From: Candidatus Bathyarchaeota archaeon | GTDB lineage: Archaea; Thermoproteota; Bathyarchaeia; 40CM-2-53-6; RBG-13-38-9 | DNA length: 40,659 bases | Reading direction: 5' to 3' | Assembly (NCBI GenBank): GCA_018396915.1 | Contig: JAGTRD010000013.1 | Location: 1-40,659 of the forward strand | In this document: positions 8,081 through 17,324 of the stretch, one piece after another | Layout: the number at the start of each line of letters is the position of its first letter | How positions within the stretch are numbered: the stretch's first letter is position 1 | Program-made: the position numbers and the translations under genes | Notes under the pieces: generated by a model | What the model was told of the DNA's origin: nothing | Database searches by the model: none | The model's input: only the letters and a program-made list of their open reading frames with translations

Positions 8081-10052
8081 AGCCCTCATCATCCCCGAAC
8101 TGACTGAGAAGATAGTTGGGAAACGGATAGATAACATTTACCACATCCTTCCAGAAACTTTCATATTCCGCCTCAGACCTGGGGACCTGAGGCTTCTAAT
8201 CGAAGTTGAGAGAAGGATACATCTAACCCAATATGACTATCCGACACCCCAGAAACCGAGCAACATATGCATGGCCCTGAGGAAACATCTCGTAGGCGGG
8301 GTTATAGAAAATATTCAACAGTACGAGTTTGAAAGAATAATCGAGTTAAAGGTCTCTACTGGAAGAGGACCTCTCCTACTTGTTGCTGAAGTCTTCAGAA
8401 GAGGCAACCTCATCCTTGTCGGGCCAGATAAAAAGATAATTCTGAGCCTAAGATATGCTAAGATGCGTGATAGAGAAGTTGTAAGAAATGTGGAATATCG
8501 CCCTGCACCCCCTAGCGGGTTGAACCCTCTGAAAATGGACCTACAAAAGTTGCAGAACATACGTGAAGCAGGAAAGAAATCCATACTGAAAACCCTAACC
8601 TCACTCATCTCAATAGGACCCACGTACAGCATGGAAATACTGCTCAGGGCCGGTGTCAATCCTGAAACAGAATCTGCAAAGGTCGAAAACAGTGAAATAC
8701 TTGGAGTAATCGAATCCTTCAAAGACCTCATTAGAAAGATAGTGGAGAAAGATATCGAGCCCCGCATAATCTTCGACGAAGATAATATACCAATAGATGT
8801 GATACCTTTCCCATTGAAAACATATGAGAACAAACCTTTCAGAAAATTCATATCTTTCAATGAAGCTGTAGATGAATACTTCTCCGCCCTAACCACAACA
8901 TTAGAAATTGAGAAGGCCAAATCAAAGAGGTTAGATGAAGAATCTCGACTCTCAAGGATCCTGCGTGAGCAGGATACTCAAAGGAGACTGTTGGAGGAGA
9001 CCGTGAAAGAAGATAGGGCGAGAGGAGAACTGATATACTCTAATCTCCATCTGATACAAGAATTCATCGGCGATGCTCTCAAAATGAGGAAAGCCGGCTT
9101 GGCAATTGAAGAGATTAATGAGAACCTCATAAAAAAAGCTTCAAGCCTCAACATTGTTTTCAAGCCTAAGATGGAAAATGAAAGCTTCACCTTCGAGATA
9201 GGAGGGTCACATCTCAAGATAATGCGTAATGAGACCCCCCAACAAGCGGCCCAAAGATACTACGAGTCGGCCAAGAAGTCTTCAGAGAAACTCAAGAGAC
9301 TCAAAGAATCCATGAGAATGGTTGAGTCGAAGATCAAAAATCTATCTTCTAAAGTTGAAGCTGAAGAGTTGAAGGTAGAAGTTCCCAAGTTAAGGAGGGT
9401 GAAGGCATGGTATGAAAAGTTTAGCTGGTTCAAGAGCTCAGACGGTATCTTAGTCATCTCCGGTAAGGATGCATCTACTAATGAGCTGCTTGTTAGGCGT
9501 TATATGGAGGAGGGTGACATAGTCATGCATGCTGAGATCCACGGGGCACCGTTCACAGTAATCAAGGCTGGAGGCAACTTTCCACCTGACTCTACCTTGA
9601 CAGAGGCAGCTCAAGTAACAGCTTCAAGAAGCAAGGCCTGGTCTCTAGGCTTGGCTGCGGTAGATGTTTACTGGGTAAAACCCGAACAGGTGACTTCGAA
9701 GGCGCCGAGCGGAGAATATCTGGGAAGAGGGCAATTCATGGTGACTGGCAAGAGAAACTATATTCGTGGTGTTGAGTTGAGGATGGCTATAGGTCTCCAA
9801 AAAAATGGTGAGGAGATACGCTTCATTGCGGGGGCACCCTCGGCTATTAAGAGACATTCAGAAACATATGTTGAATTGGTTCCAGGTAAAACACCTGCTG
9901 GAAAACTTGCAAGAAAGATTATTGAAATATTGAAGCCGGATATAATTGGAAGGGTAAGCGAGAGAACCCTGAAATCTATGGTTGAGGAGGTGGCGAGGCT
10001 TATTCCTGCGGGAAGAGCCGACATACTCAGCAGAGGCAGAATAATCTCGTAA
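8052..10052 (+). CDS. rqcH: RqcH/NEMF-family ribosome quality control protein (NFACT domains)
   Basis: 666 residues with the full NFACT layout: NFACT-N (about 1-200, opening TSVDIALIIPELTEKIVGKRIDNIYHI), a helical/HhH region, a long coiled coil (about 280-450, rich in E, K, R and L), NFACT-R (about 455-560, with WYEKFSWFKSSDGILVISGKDA and the YLGRGQFMVTGKRNY segment) and a C-terminal helical part. Bacterial and eukaryotic relatives bind stalled large ribosomal subunits with peptidyl-tRNA and recruit tRNA for C-terminal tailing; archaeal members are expected to act the same way in the cytoplasm. It is divergent from, and overlaps at the 5' end with, a small membrane protein gene; a membrane protein gene follows three bases after its stop. 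Confidence 0.93.
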   Translation: MKDVTTSVDIALIIPELTEKIVGKRIDNIYHILPETFIFRLRPGDLRLLIEVERRIHLTQYDYPTPQKPSNICMALRKHLVGGVIENIQQYEFERIIELKVSTGRGPLLLVAEVFRRGNLILVGPDKKIILSLRYAKMRDREVVRNVEYRPAPPSGLNPLKMDLQKLQNIREAGKKSILKTLTSLISIGPTYSMEILLRAGVNPETESAKVENSEILGVIESFKDLIRKIVEKDIEPRIIFDEDNIPIDVIPFPLKTYENKPFRKFISFNEAVDEYFSALTTTLEIEKAKSKRLDEESRLSRILREQDTQRRLLEETVKEDRARGELIYSNLHLIQEFIGDALKMRKAGLAIEEINENLIKKASSLNIVFKPKMENESFTFEIGGSHLKIMRNETPQQAAQRYYESAKKSSEKLKRLKESMRMVESKIKNLSSKVEAEELKVEVPKLRRVKAWYEKFSWFKSSDGILVISGKDASTNELLVRRYMEEGDIVMHAEIHGAPFTVIKAGGNFPPDSTLTEAAQVTASRSKAWSLGLAAVDVYWVKPEQVTSKAPSGEYLGRGQFMVTGKRNYIRGVELRMAIGLQKNGEEIRFIAGAPSAIKRHSETYVELVPGKTPAGKLARKIIEILKPDIIGRVSERTLKSMVEEVARLIPAGRADILSRGRIIS

Positions 10053-10055
10053 ACA

Positions 10056-10667
10056 ATGTTCAGAAGGATCATAGTGATGATTCGAAACCTGATCAAAGGT
10101 ATCGATTTGAGATCAATCGCATTCTATGCAGCTCTTGCAATACTGCTCGCTTTCATCTCAATTTCTCTCCCTTACCAGGTTCAAGTATACATAGCCATAG
10201 TTGCTGGATTCGCCGTAGCATCCCTCATGCTCTCAACAGCTATTCTCTCCCGTAGACGTGAGCCGCTCGACCTGATATTTATGGCTGGAATTGCCTTTCT
10301 CTTCGTCGGATTATATAAGAGCGACCTGCCGACACGTGCTACTCTTGAAAATATTAGACACCTATCCCTGATCATTTCAGTAACACTCACAGGCATATAT
10401 GTAGCAGCAAGAATCTCCAGGCGAGGTAGGACTCATCCGAGTTTTGATCCAATTCAGAATCTCAGCAGATTCTTATCGGTGTTCAGTGCAACCTTATCTT
10501 CGGAGTTATGTTCATGTCTGCATCCTACGTTGATATTGGAGGCCATAGGATTCACATTGCTTATCCCAAACCAAGTCAGGCTTGGCTTCATATTGATGAT
10601 GATAACATTAGCATACCAGCTCAATTTAACATACAGATCAATCTTCAGAACCCCAATTAGGAGGTAA
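10056..10667 (+). CDS. Uncharacterised polytopic membrane protein
   Basis: 203 residues with about five to six hydrophobic helices: 22-40, 44-63, 75-87, 104-120 and one or two after 158. The N-terminus is basic. It begins three bases after the rqcH stop, so co-transcription is likely; an internal ATG at 10077 is an alternative start. A short Cys-rich bit (SSELCSCLHPT) sits between predicted helices. I recognise no family. The neighbourhood suggests, weakly, a link to translation quality control. Confidence 0.7.
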   Translation: MFRRIIVMIRNLIKGIDLRSIAFYAALAILLAFISISLPYQVQVYIAIVAGFAVASLMLSTAILSRRREPLDLIFMAGIAFLFVGLYKSDLPTRATLENIRHLSLIISVTLTGIYVAARISRRGRTHPSFDPIQNLSRFLSVFSATLSSELCSCLHPTLILEAIGFTLLIPNQVRLGFILMMITLAYQLNLTYRSIFRTPIRR

Positions 10668-10783
10668 GGTTCTATCAAGGGGAGATTAAAGAGGGTTTAT
10701 AATTATAATCTTGAGCATATCTTCCACACATAAATCGAATACTGGAGCCATAAGACTCTTCGGAGACTGGACTCCACAAACAC

Positions 10784-10790
10784 TATAAAG
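10784..10790 (+). promoter_or_regulatory. TATA box for the CBS/zinc-ribbon gene
   Basis: TATAAAG lies about 45 bases before ATG 10832. A second AT-rich element, TTTATAATTATAATC, lies upstream near 10697-10711. Confidence 0.45.
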
Positions 10791-10831
10791 GTCTCGGTTC
10801 ACCCTATCTTCAAACAGAATGGTTATCGGCC

Positions 10832-11407
10832 ATGTCCAAGGATGAAGATATACTTACAGCAAAAGACGTAATGTCTAGACCAGTGGTCACGGCAAGGGAA
10901 GATGAGAGTGTCGTCAAGGTAGCTCAACTTATGGAGAATCATAGAATAGGCGGAGTCATAGTGGTCGATGAAAGAAACAATCCTGTAGGCATAGTGACTG
11001 AGAGGGACTTGGCTACTAGAGTTGTGGCTAAGAACCTCCAACCAGCGAATGTGAAAGTCTCTGAAGTGATGAGTAAGCCGCTAGCTATGATAGATGGTGA
11101 GACAAGTATAAGGGAAGCAGCGAGAAGGATGAGCAAGCTGGAGATCAGGAGACTTGCCGTTATGAGTAAAGGTGAATTGGTAGGTATAATCACAAGCAAA
11201 GACATTTTGAACGTCACCCCTGCACTCATAGATATTCTCTGGGAGAAGTCGAGACTCACATCTGAGGAGCCTCTCAGGACACAGAATAGGCTCGCCGGCT
11301 ACTGCGATAGATGCGGTATCTGGTCAGATGGATTGATGCATTACGACGGCCAATATTACTGTGAAGATTGCATCGCAGACATCGAGGAGGAAAGTAAGCC
11401 ACACTGA
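10832..11407 (+). CDS. Tandem CBS-domain protein with C-terminal zinc ribbon
   Basis: 191 residues. Two CBS motifs (about 8-65 and 72-130) are marked by AKDVMSRPVV, GIVTERDLATRVV, VSEVMSKPLA and GIITSKDIL, a pair that usually binds AMP, ATP or SAM. Residues 150-182 hold C-x2-C (YCDRCG) and C-x2-C (YYCEDC), a compact zinc ribbon. This is a known archaeal architecture and suggests a nucleotide-sensing regulator, possibly binding nucleic acid or protein through the ribbon; the target is unknown. It has its own TATA box and is separated by about 70 bases from pyrC. Confidence 0.88.
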   Translation: MSKDEDILTAKDVMSRPVVTAREDESVVKVAQLMENHRIGGVIVVDERNNPVGIVTERDLATRVVAKNLQPANVKVSEVMSKPLAMIDGETSIREAARRMSKLEIRRLAVMSKGELVGIITSKDILNVTPALIDILWEKSRLTSEEPLRTQNRLAGYCDRCGIWSDGLMHYDGQYYCEDCIADIEEESKPH

Positions 11408-11480
11408 AGTATTAGGGTGCTGATGGAAGTATACTCCGGTTTGCCCAATAAAAAATCTGGATGAAGGGCAAAATGACGGT

Positions 11481-12836
11481 ATGATCGGAATGTATCTTGC
11501 AGATCTAAACATTGTAAATGTCAAAATATTAGTCGGTGATGAACTTATAGATGGATGCATAAGTGTCGAGGATGGAAAGATCCTTAAGATAGGTAAGAAG
11601 CCGAATATTCCAAGAGCTGAGCAGACCTATGATGGGAACGGTCTCATAGCTATCCCAGGCCTGATCGATGCACATGTTCACCTGAGGGACCTGCAACTCG
11701 CATATAAGGAAGACTTCTACACAGGCACATGCGCAGCCGCTGCAGGCGGTTTCACCACCATACTAGATATGCCGAACACTGTTCCCCCAACCAACACCAC
11801 ATCGAACCTTAGGTTGAAGATAGATTCGGCAAAAAACAAGATAGTGGTCAACGTTGGATTTCACGCAGGACCAGCTGAAGATCCTGTGGAGCTTCAAAGA
11901 ATGGCATCAGCGGGAATATTCTCAATCAAACTTTACATGAATGAGGCAAGTATAGGTGAAGTTCTTTACGATTCTCAGAATCTTACAAGAATGTTGAGGG
12001 AGTACGCCTCATTGAAGTTACCTGTAACGATACACGCTGAGGATGGTGTGGAGATAAATAAGAGGATGGAGAAGTTGAAGGGTAAACCATTGACTATAGA
12101 AGAATATTCTCGTATTCATAGTCCAGAGGTTGAGTTGGAGGCTGTGATGAGAATCCTGAAGTCAGCAGAGGAGTCAGGCGTAAAGATGCATCTATGCCAT
12201 TTAACCCTACCCTCCAGTCTTGATGCTGTCCGAGAGTCAAGGTTAAGGGGAGTCGATGTCTCATGTGAGGTAACTCCCCACCACCTATTCTTAACCAGCA
12301 GGGACCTTAAGAAGATAGGAGGTTGGGCCCTATCAGACCCACCCTTAAGGGAGCCCAAGGAGGTCCAGGGCCTATGGGATGGCATATCCAACCTAGACTC
12401 TCTCATAGTTGCAAGCGACCATGCACCCCATAGTCTAATGGAGAAGAGTGCATCAGACATGAGGGAGGTCAAGCCTGGGATCCCAGGATTGGAGACCACC
12501 CTTCCACTCCTACTCGGTAAGGTGAATAGTGGAGATTTATCCCTAAGAAGGCTCATCGAGGTCTTGGCTGAGAAACCGGCTGAGATCTTCGGTTTGAAAG
12601 GTAAAGGCAGATTATCTGAAGGTTTAGACGCCGACATAGTTCTCATAGACCTTGAGAGAGAGCATGTTGTAAACCTTGATGTCTTTCACAGCAAAGCCAA
12701 ATATTCACCGTTCATAGGTTGGAGGTGTAAGGGTGATGTTTCGAAAGTATTCTTGGGTGGCCGCCTCATATTCGATGAAGGTGAAATCTTAGCACCTCCA
12801 GGATCAGGCAGTATCTTAGAGTGTAGACCGGAATGA
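11481..12836 (+). CDS. pyrC: Dihydroorotase
   Basis: Cyclic amidohydrolase of 451 residues that closes carbamoyl-aspartate to dihydroorotate in pyrimidine synthesis. The metal-binding HVHLRD follows PGLIDA near residue 65. The stretch FSIKLYMNEA carries the Lys expected to be carbamylated; IHAED and MHLCH supply further His ligands, and SDHAPHS the catalytic Asp. The C-terminal beta domain (GLDADIVLIDLE) is typical. ATG 11490 (MYLADLNIVN) is an alternative start that fits the family N-terminus well. The stop overlaps the next start by four bases, and the gene heads a five-gene operon. Confidence 0.92.
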   Translation: MIGMYLADLNIVNVKILVGDELIDGCISVEDGKILKIGKKPNIPRAEQTYDGNGLIAIPGLIDAHVHLRDLQLAYKEDFYTGTCAAAAGGFTTILDMPNTVPPTNTTSNLRLKIDSAKNKIVVNVGFHAGPAEDPVELQRMASAGIFSIKLYMNEASIGEVLYDSQNLTRMLREYASLKLPVTIHAEDGVEINKRMEKLKGKPLTIEEYSRIHSPEVELEAVMRILKSAEESGVKMHLCHLTLPSSLDAVRESRLRGVDVSCEVTPHHLFLTSRDLKKIGGWALSDPPLREPKEVQGLWDGISNLDSLIVASDHAPHSLMEKSASDMREVKPGIPGLETTLPLLLGKVNSGDLSLRRLIEVLAEKPAEIFGLKGKGRLSEGLDADIVLIDLEREHVVNLDVFHSKAKYSPFIGWRCKGDVSKVFLGGRLIFDEGEILAPPGSGSILECRPE

Positions 12837-13306
12837 GGTTCCTAGCCGACGGTATGCTTGGAAACATTACAAGGTGGCTCCGCCTCTTAGGATACGATGT
12901 AAAATATGAAAAGTTGAGGAATGATGATGAACTGTTGAATGAGTCCAGAATGGAGAACAGGATACTCTTAACTGCTGATGTTGAATTGTTCAGACTCGCT
13001 AGAAGGAGGGGGCTGGAAGCTGTTCTGGTCAAGGAACATTCCACAGTCGAGGGTCTATCAAGGCTCTCGAGGAAACTCAACCTCCAGTTGACGGTCAACC
13101 ATGAAAGGTCTAGGTGTCCAACATGTGGGTCGCCTATAATGAGGGTTGAAAAGGGACTTGTTGAAGGTAAGGTTCCTGACGGAACCTACAATAGGTACAG
13201 AAGGTTTTGGATGTGCACATCAGCTTCATGTTCAAAGATTTACTGGCGTGGGAGCCATTGGAAAAAGATTAAGCAGACCTTGGAGAAAGCAAAGAAAGCA
13301 AAGTGA
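12833..13306 (+). CDS. Mut7-C RNase domain protein (PIN-like, with zinc ribbon)
   Basis: 157 residues. The N-terminal half (MRFLADGMLGNITRWLRLLGYDV, then LLTADVELF) has the acidic residues and order of the Mut7-C PIN-like nuclease domain. The C-terminal half holds C-x2-C (RCPTCG) and a second pair (MCTSASCSKIYWRGSHW), a zinc ribbon. It is probably a small RNase; the target is unknown. It is coupled to pyrC by an ATGA overlap, and AMMECR1 starts seven bases after its stop. Confidence 0.88.
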   Translation: MRFLADGMLGNITRWLRLLGYDVKYEKLRNDDELLNESRMENRILLTADVELFRLARRRGLEAVLVKEHSTVEGLSRLSRKLNLQLTVNHERSRCPTCGSPIMRVEKGLVEGKVPDGTYNRYRRFWMCTSASCSKIYWRGSHWKKIKQTLEKAKKAK

Positions 13307-13313
13307 ATATCTA

Positions 13314-13955
13314 ATGAGCAAAAATACCGGTTTCGAGATTAACCTCCAACTTGATGAAGGTCGATTTCTCGTAGAAGTATCAAGGAGAGCAATAACGGAA
13401 TATTTGAAGGTACGGAAGATCATACAGCCACCTCCGGAAACCCCGTCGAAACTCTTCATGAATAGTGGAGTATTCGTTACTCTACGCAACCACGCAACAG
13501 GTGAACTTAGAGGTTGCATAGGTTTTCCTGAGCCTACTAGCAGGCTGATTGAGGCGACGATAACGTCAGCCATAGAAGCTGCTACAGGTGATCCTAGATT
13601 CCCACCTGTGACATTGGAGGAGCTCGATGAGTTGACAATTGAAGTAAGTGTTCTCACACCGCCCCAAGAGATAGACGCTAGTCCAGAGGAGATTCCTAAA
13701 AGAATAGTTATAGGAGTAGACGGCCTCATAGTCTCCAGAGGCTCCAAGAGAGGTTTACTCCTCCCCCAAGTCGCTGTCGAATGGAACTGGGACCAAGAGG
13801 AGTTTCTGGCAAACTGCAGCATGAAAGCAGGTTTACCGCCAGACGGATGGTTGCTCAAGGGAACGAAGGTATTCAAATTTCAAGCTGAAATATTCAGGGA
13901 GAAGAGTCCCAACGGTCCGGTGGAGAAGGTTTCCGAAGAGCAAAGGGTAACATGA
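13314..13955 (+). CDS. AMMECR1-family protein
   Basis: 213 residues matching the AMMECR1 domain from end to end. It has the hallmark LRGCIGFPEP near residue 62-70, then a DPRFPPVTLEEL stretch, an EVSVLTPP strand, GLLLPQVAVEWNW and a C-terminal FQAEIF. The strict LRGCIG suggests an enzyme active site or a binding pocket; no reaction is established. In many prokaryotes it accompanies Memo and a radical SAM protein (the AmmeMemoRadiSam trio). A variant radical SAM gene lies at 30727-31926; no Memo gene is present. ATG 13314 was chosen because homologous sequence begins there; the open frame continues upstream into the Mut7-C gene. It overlaps the next gene by four bases. Confidence 0.9.
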   Translation: MSKNTGFEINLQLDEGRFLVEVSRRAITEYLKVRKIIQPPPETPSKLFMNSGVFVTLRNHATGELRGCIGFPEPTSRLIEATITSAIEAATGDPRFPPVTLEELDELTIEVSVLTPPQEIDASPEEIPKRIVIGVDGLIVSRGSKRGLLLPQVAVEWNWDQEEFLANCSMKAGLPPDGWLLKGTKVFKFQAEIFREKSPNGPVEKVSEEQRVT

Positions 13956-15190
13956 GAATCTACGTCGCATCCAGCGGTATAGGGCTCGGCCACATAGCCA
14001 GGCTTACGCCAATAATTGAGGAGCTTACAAGGAGGGGGCACAACATTGTTGTCTCAACATATCTGGATGGTCTAAAGTATGCGAGGGCAAAGGGGTTCAG
14101 AGTGGTTGAGGCGGTGCCCATAAGCTTCAGGGTTAGGGAAAATGGAACAGTAGACTACAAGCAGACAGCCGCCAGAAGCGGCTTATCGCTAGGTTTAAGA
14201 AGATTTCTCAAACAGGTGATAGTTGAGATCAGAAACATCAAGAGGACGAGACCAAACATTATAATCTCAGACTCCAGAGGCTCGACGCTAGTAGCTGCGA
14301 AGCTTCTTGGAATCCCATCGATACTCATCATCAACCAGTTCAGGATAGAGATAATTCGAAGGCCAAGCTCTGGGAGGCTAAGTCTCTTGGACAGAATATT
14401 CTTCATATTCGCAAGAATATTCTGGATATTTGTTAGAACGATCATCATGGGCTTATGGGGGCAGAGCCTCGCGATAGTGATTCCCGATTTTCCAGGACCA
14501 TACACAATATCTCAAAGCAACTTGACTATCCCAAGAAGGTATAGGCGCAAAGTCATCTTTGTAGGCCCAATAGTTCAGAAGAACCTACGAGACCTACCTG
14601 ATATAGAGGAGATAGAGAGGCGACTAGGATTCTCCGGTGGGGAAAAGATCATATATGCATCTGTGAGTGGGCCGAAGGTTGAGAGAAGGTGGCTTACAGA
14701 GAGGCTCCTCGAAATATTGCCTAAGATCAATGGAGGATACAATTTCATAATGTCATGCGGAGACCCGGGAGGAGAGAACTCACCGGTGAAGATAAACAAT
14801 TTGACTGTTTATAGATGGGTTGACGATGAGATTCAACTTATGATGCTTAAACTCTCAGACCTAGTCATATGTAGGTCCGGCCATGGAACTGTGACCAAGG
14901 CCCTGACATATGGGAAACCATTGATCCTCATTCCGACCCCAGACCATACGGAGCAGTATGGAAACGCGAGGAGGGCAGCTGAGCTTGGAGTAGCATTGAT
15001 AATTGATCAGGCAGACCTGTCTGCCGAGAAACTTTCAAAGGCCTTGGATGAAATATTCAATAAACCAAAGTATAGGGAGAATGCTGAACGTATCAGCAGT
15101 GTCGCCTCAAGATTCGAATCTACAGGTACGGTTGCAGACCTTGTCGAGAAGGTGGTTGGACTTAAAACAGGCCCACCACAAATATTATGA
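13952..15190 (+). CDS. GT-B glycosyltransferase, MurG/UDP-glycosyltransferase-like
   Basis: 412 residues. The N-terminal Rossmann domain opens with a glycine-rich SSGIGLGHIARLTPII loop, as in MurG/GT28 and GT1 enzymes. The C-terminal domain has the donor-site signature CRSGHGTVTKALTYGKPLILIP followed by DHTEQYGNA. A hydrophobic, aromatic stretch near 145-170 (FFIFARIFWIFV) suggests membrane association, consistent with a lipid or polyprenol acceptor. Donor and acceptor are not determined. It is bracketed by ATGA overlaps with AMMECR1 and the HAD phosphatase, so all three are probably made together. Confidence 0.85.
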   Translation: MRIYVASSGIGLGHIARLTPIIEELTRRGHNIVVSTYLDGLKYARAKGFRVVEAVPISFRVRENGTVDYKQTAARSGLSLGLRRFLKQVIVEIRNIKRTRPNIIISDSRGSTLVAAKLLGIPSILIINQFRIEIIRRPSSGRLSLLDRIFFIFARIFWIFVRTIIMGLWGQSLAIVIPDFPGPYTISQSNLTIPRRYRRKVIFVGPIVQKNLRDLPDIEEIERRLGFSGGEKIIYASVSGPKVERRWLTERLLEILPKINGGYNFIMSCGDPGGENSPVKINNLTVYRWVDDEIQLMMLKLSDLVICRSGHGTVTKALTYGKPLILIPTPDHTEQYGNARRAAELGVALIIDQADLSAEKLSKALDEIFNKPKYRENAERISSVASRFESTGTVADLVEKVVGLKTGPPQIL

Positions 15191-15951
15191 TATGCAATAA
15201 AATCTTTGGAGTGTATCCTTTGAAGCCGAAGGCTGTATTCTTAGACTTAGATGGGACATTAGTTGAGTTCTGCATAGACTATGTTGGGGCTAGGAGTGAA
15301 GCCTTGGGTCTGCTCGAGAGGTACGGTCTCCCGGAATCTCTTGGGTTGACCGTCAGGGACAGCATCTTCTATATGGATAGGGAGGTTAAGCGGTACATGC
15401 TGAAGAGGGGGGAACCCAGACTCTATGGGGAGATCCACAGTCGATTAGAGGCTATCCTTGACAGATATGAGCTCAGAGCCGCTGAGGTGACTAGGCTGCT
15501 GCCGAATGTGAGGGAGACCCTCAGAGAGTTGAGGGGTATGGGTCTGAGACTCATCCTCTTCACAGCCGACGGTGATAAGGCAATGAACGCTATAGTCGAC
15601 AGGACCGGTATCAGAGATTTCTTTGACCTCCTCATCTCCAGAGGTTCATCGATGGATGTTAAGCCCCATCCGAGACATGTCTCTGAAGCAGTCGCCCTAT
15701 CAGGCTCCAAGCCTGAGGAGAGTATTCTGGTCGGCGACAGCGTAGCCGACATAATATCTGGCAAAATAATCAACGCTATAACTGTAGGAGTTTTGACAGG
15801 CCTAGGATCCAGAGAACAACTCGTTGAGGCGGAGGCTGATTACGTAATAGAGTCGGTCGCAGATTTGCCGCCGATAATAAAAAGAGTACAAGTGGAAGGT
15901 CCAAACAGGTTCAAGATCACTCAGCCGAAGTCTTCTCATACATCCTCCTGA
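15187..15951 (+). CDS. HAD-superfamily hydrolase, phosphoglycolate phosphatase-like
   Basis: 254 residues with all four HAD motifs: DLDGTLV (nucleophile Asp), LFTADGD (motif II Thr), the Lys of MDVKPHPR, and VGDSVADI (metal-binding Asp pair). The helical cap between motifs I and II is of C1 type, as in Gph-like phosphatases. The substrate is uncertain. It starts inside an ATGA overlap with the glycosyltransferase and ends the pyrC operon. Its last 35 bases overlap the convergent coiled-coil gene. Confidence 0.87.
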   Translation: MICNKIFGVYPLKPKAVFLDLDGTLVEFCIDYVGARSEALGLLERYGLPESLGLTVRDSIFYMDREVKRYMLKRGEPRLYGEIHSRLEAILDRYELRAAEVTRLLPNVRETLRELRGMGLRLILFTADGDKAMNAIVDRTGIRDFFDLLISRGSSMDVKPHPRHVSEAVALSGSKPEESILVGDSVADIISGKIINAITVGVLTGLGSREQLVEAEADYVIESVADLPPIIKRVQVEGPNRFKITQPKSSHTSS

Positions 15952-16495
15952 AAGTCCATCTTATAGCATTCTTGAGCTCCATCAGCCTCCTCTCATCACC
16001 ATAATTCCTAACGACTATCGACTTCAGATACAAACCGTCCTGTTCTATCGTATATGTGAAGGCCCTATCGACCTGAAGTTTACCCTCTCTACACAGTTCA
16101 GTATCCCTCGCCTTCATAGGTTCAAGGACCTTCGATACTAGAAAGGCTCTCAGCGGCGGTGTATCCAGGTTGAATCTTAAACCTTCAGCAGGTGCCGCAA
16201 CTAAACAGTTGCCATCAACTGTGATCTCGCCGATGCCAGCCCCTTCAGGCGTGAGGATCGGAATCTTCTCTTTTGGACCGGAAGGTTCAACCTTCACCGC
16301 ACGCTCACTAAGTTTCGGAACCTCCATTCTTCGGAAACTCTTCTCAGCTAATAGTTCGTCGACGACTTCCAGAAAACTACTCAGCTCAACAATCTCCCTA
16401 TTCAAATCTGAGATCCTCTTCTCCAGATAGGCCTTCATATCGGCGAGTCTCTTCCTCGTCTCTTCACTACTCAAACGTCCATCCCTACACTCCAA
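15917..16495 (-). CDS. Conserved hypothetical protein with N-terminal coiled coil
   Basis: 192 residues. Residues 8-52 form a heptad-rich coiled coil (MKAYLEKRISDLNREIVELSSFL), followed by a Pro/Lys linker and a mixed alpha/beta domain (about 80-188) containing GIGEITVDG and a helical end (LKNAIRWTFRRMYEK). I do not recognise a named family; it resembles archaeal hypothetical proteins with a coiled coil and a globular tail. It converges on the HAD gene with a 35-base overlap, so both stops lie inside the partner's coding sequence. Confidence 0.75.
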   Translation of the reverse strand: MECRDGRLSSEETRKRLADMKAYLEKRISDLNREIVELSSFLEVVDELLAEKSFRRMEVPKLSERAVKVEPSGPKEKIPILTPEGAGIGEITVDGNCLVAAPAEGLRFNLDTPPLRAFLVSKVLEPMKARDTELCREGKLQVDRAFTYTIEQDGLYLKSIVVRNYGDERRLMELKNAIRWTFRRMYEKTSAE

Positions 16496-16748
16496 CGAGT
16501 ACCTTCTTAGAATGGCGAAAATTCTTTTACACCAACATATCTAGACTAATGAATATACTATCATACAGATATTCTCTTCGCTATTCAAGCCGGTATCGCA
16601 TGTTGTTTATGGAGGTCGTTCGAGAAACATTATGAGAATTTTCATTCAACAAAAAGGATTATAGTGTGGAAAGTGGAAGGTGCACTCTTGATCGATATGT
16701 GAATGTTGTGGCCCTTGTTAAGTATCGTTTTGACCGGAGTCGTGGATC
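16496..16748. other. Intergenic region, no gene seen
   Basis: 253 bases between two divergent genes. AT-rich stretches could hold promoters for both, but no convincing RNA gene, repeat or small ORF is visible. Confidence 0.5.
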
Positions 16749-17324
16749 TTGAGTTCAAGTAAAGAACGTTTGGCGATGAAGGCTATTGAAAAGTTGGCTA
16801 GGCTCAGACTGAGTGAGTTTGCCCTGAGCAGGTTTGAGAGGCTGGCAGCTAAGATAGGGATAGATGAGAGGAGGCTCCTTGAGCTTTATGTTGAGGCGAA
16901 GAACAATTTTGGAAGGGAGAGATTTAACAGAATCCCTTACTCTGATAGGATACTGCTACTCCCCCAATGTTTGAGGTCCAGAGATTGTCCTGCTAAGCCA
17001 GGCTCTTACGGTTACGCATGTCTACGCTGTGGGAAGTGCAATGTGGGTGAAGCGATACTGGAGGCTGAGAATCTGGGATATAAGTCTGCATTGATCATAT
17101 CTGGTGGTAGTGTGGTTCCTAAGATTCTCTTCGAACTATCGCCTAAAGGCTGTTTGGGGGTTGGATGCGTCAGGGAGCTGGTTCTGGCCAGCTTCGTATG
17201 TGAGAAGTATGGGATTGTCGGCCAGGGTATACCTTTACTGAAGGATGGATGTTTGGAGACTGAGCTCGACTGGAAATCTTTCAGGAATGTCTTGTATGCT
17301 AATTCAAGTTTGAAGGTTATGTGA
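16749..17324 (+). CDS. DUF116-family cysteine-rich protein
   Basis: 191 residues. The DUF116 pattern is clear: LLPQCLRSRDCPA, then CLRCGKCNVGEA, then IISGGSVVPKIL, GCLGVGCVREL and LLKDGCLETELDW. The many conserved cysteines suggest a metal or iron-sulfur centre; the function of the family is unknown to me. The start is a TTG at 16749, with GGAG at 16736-16739 as ribosome binding site; ATG 16776 is a possible alternative. It converges on, and overlaps by 21 bases, the acyl-CoA synthetase gene. Confidence 0.88.
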   Translation: MSSSKERLAMKAIEKLARLRLSEFALSRFERLAAKIGIDERRLLELYVEAKNNFGRERFNRIPYSDRILLLPQCLRSRDCPAKPGSYGYACLRCGKCNVGEAILEAENLGYKSALIISGGSVVPKILFELSPKGCLGVGCVRELVLASFVCEKYGIVGQGIPLLKDGCLETELDWKSFRNVLYANSSLKVM

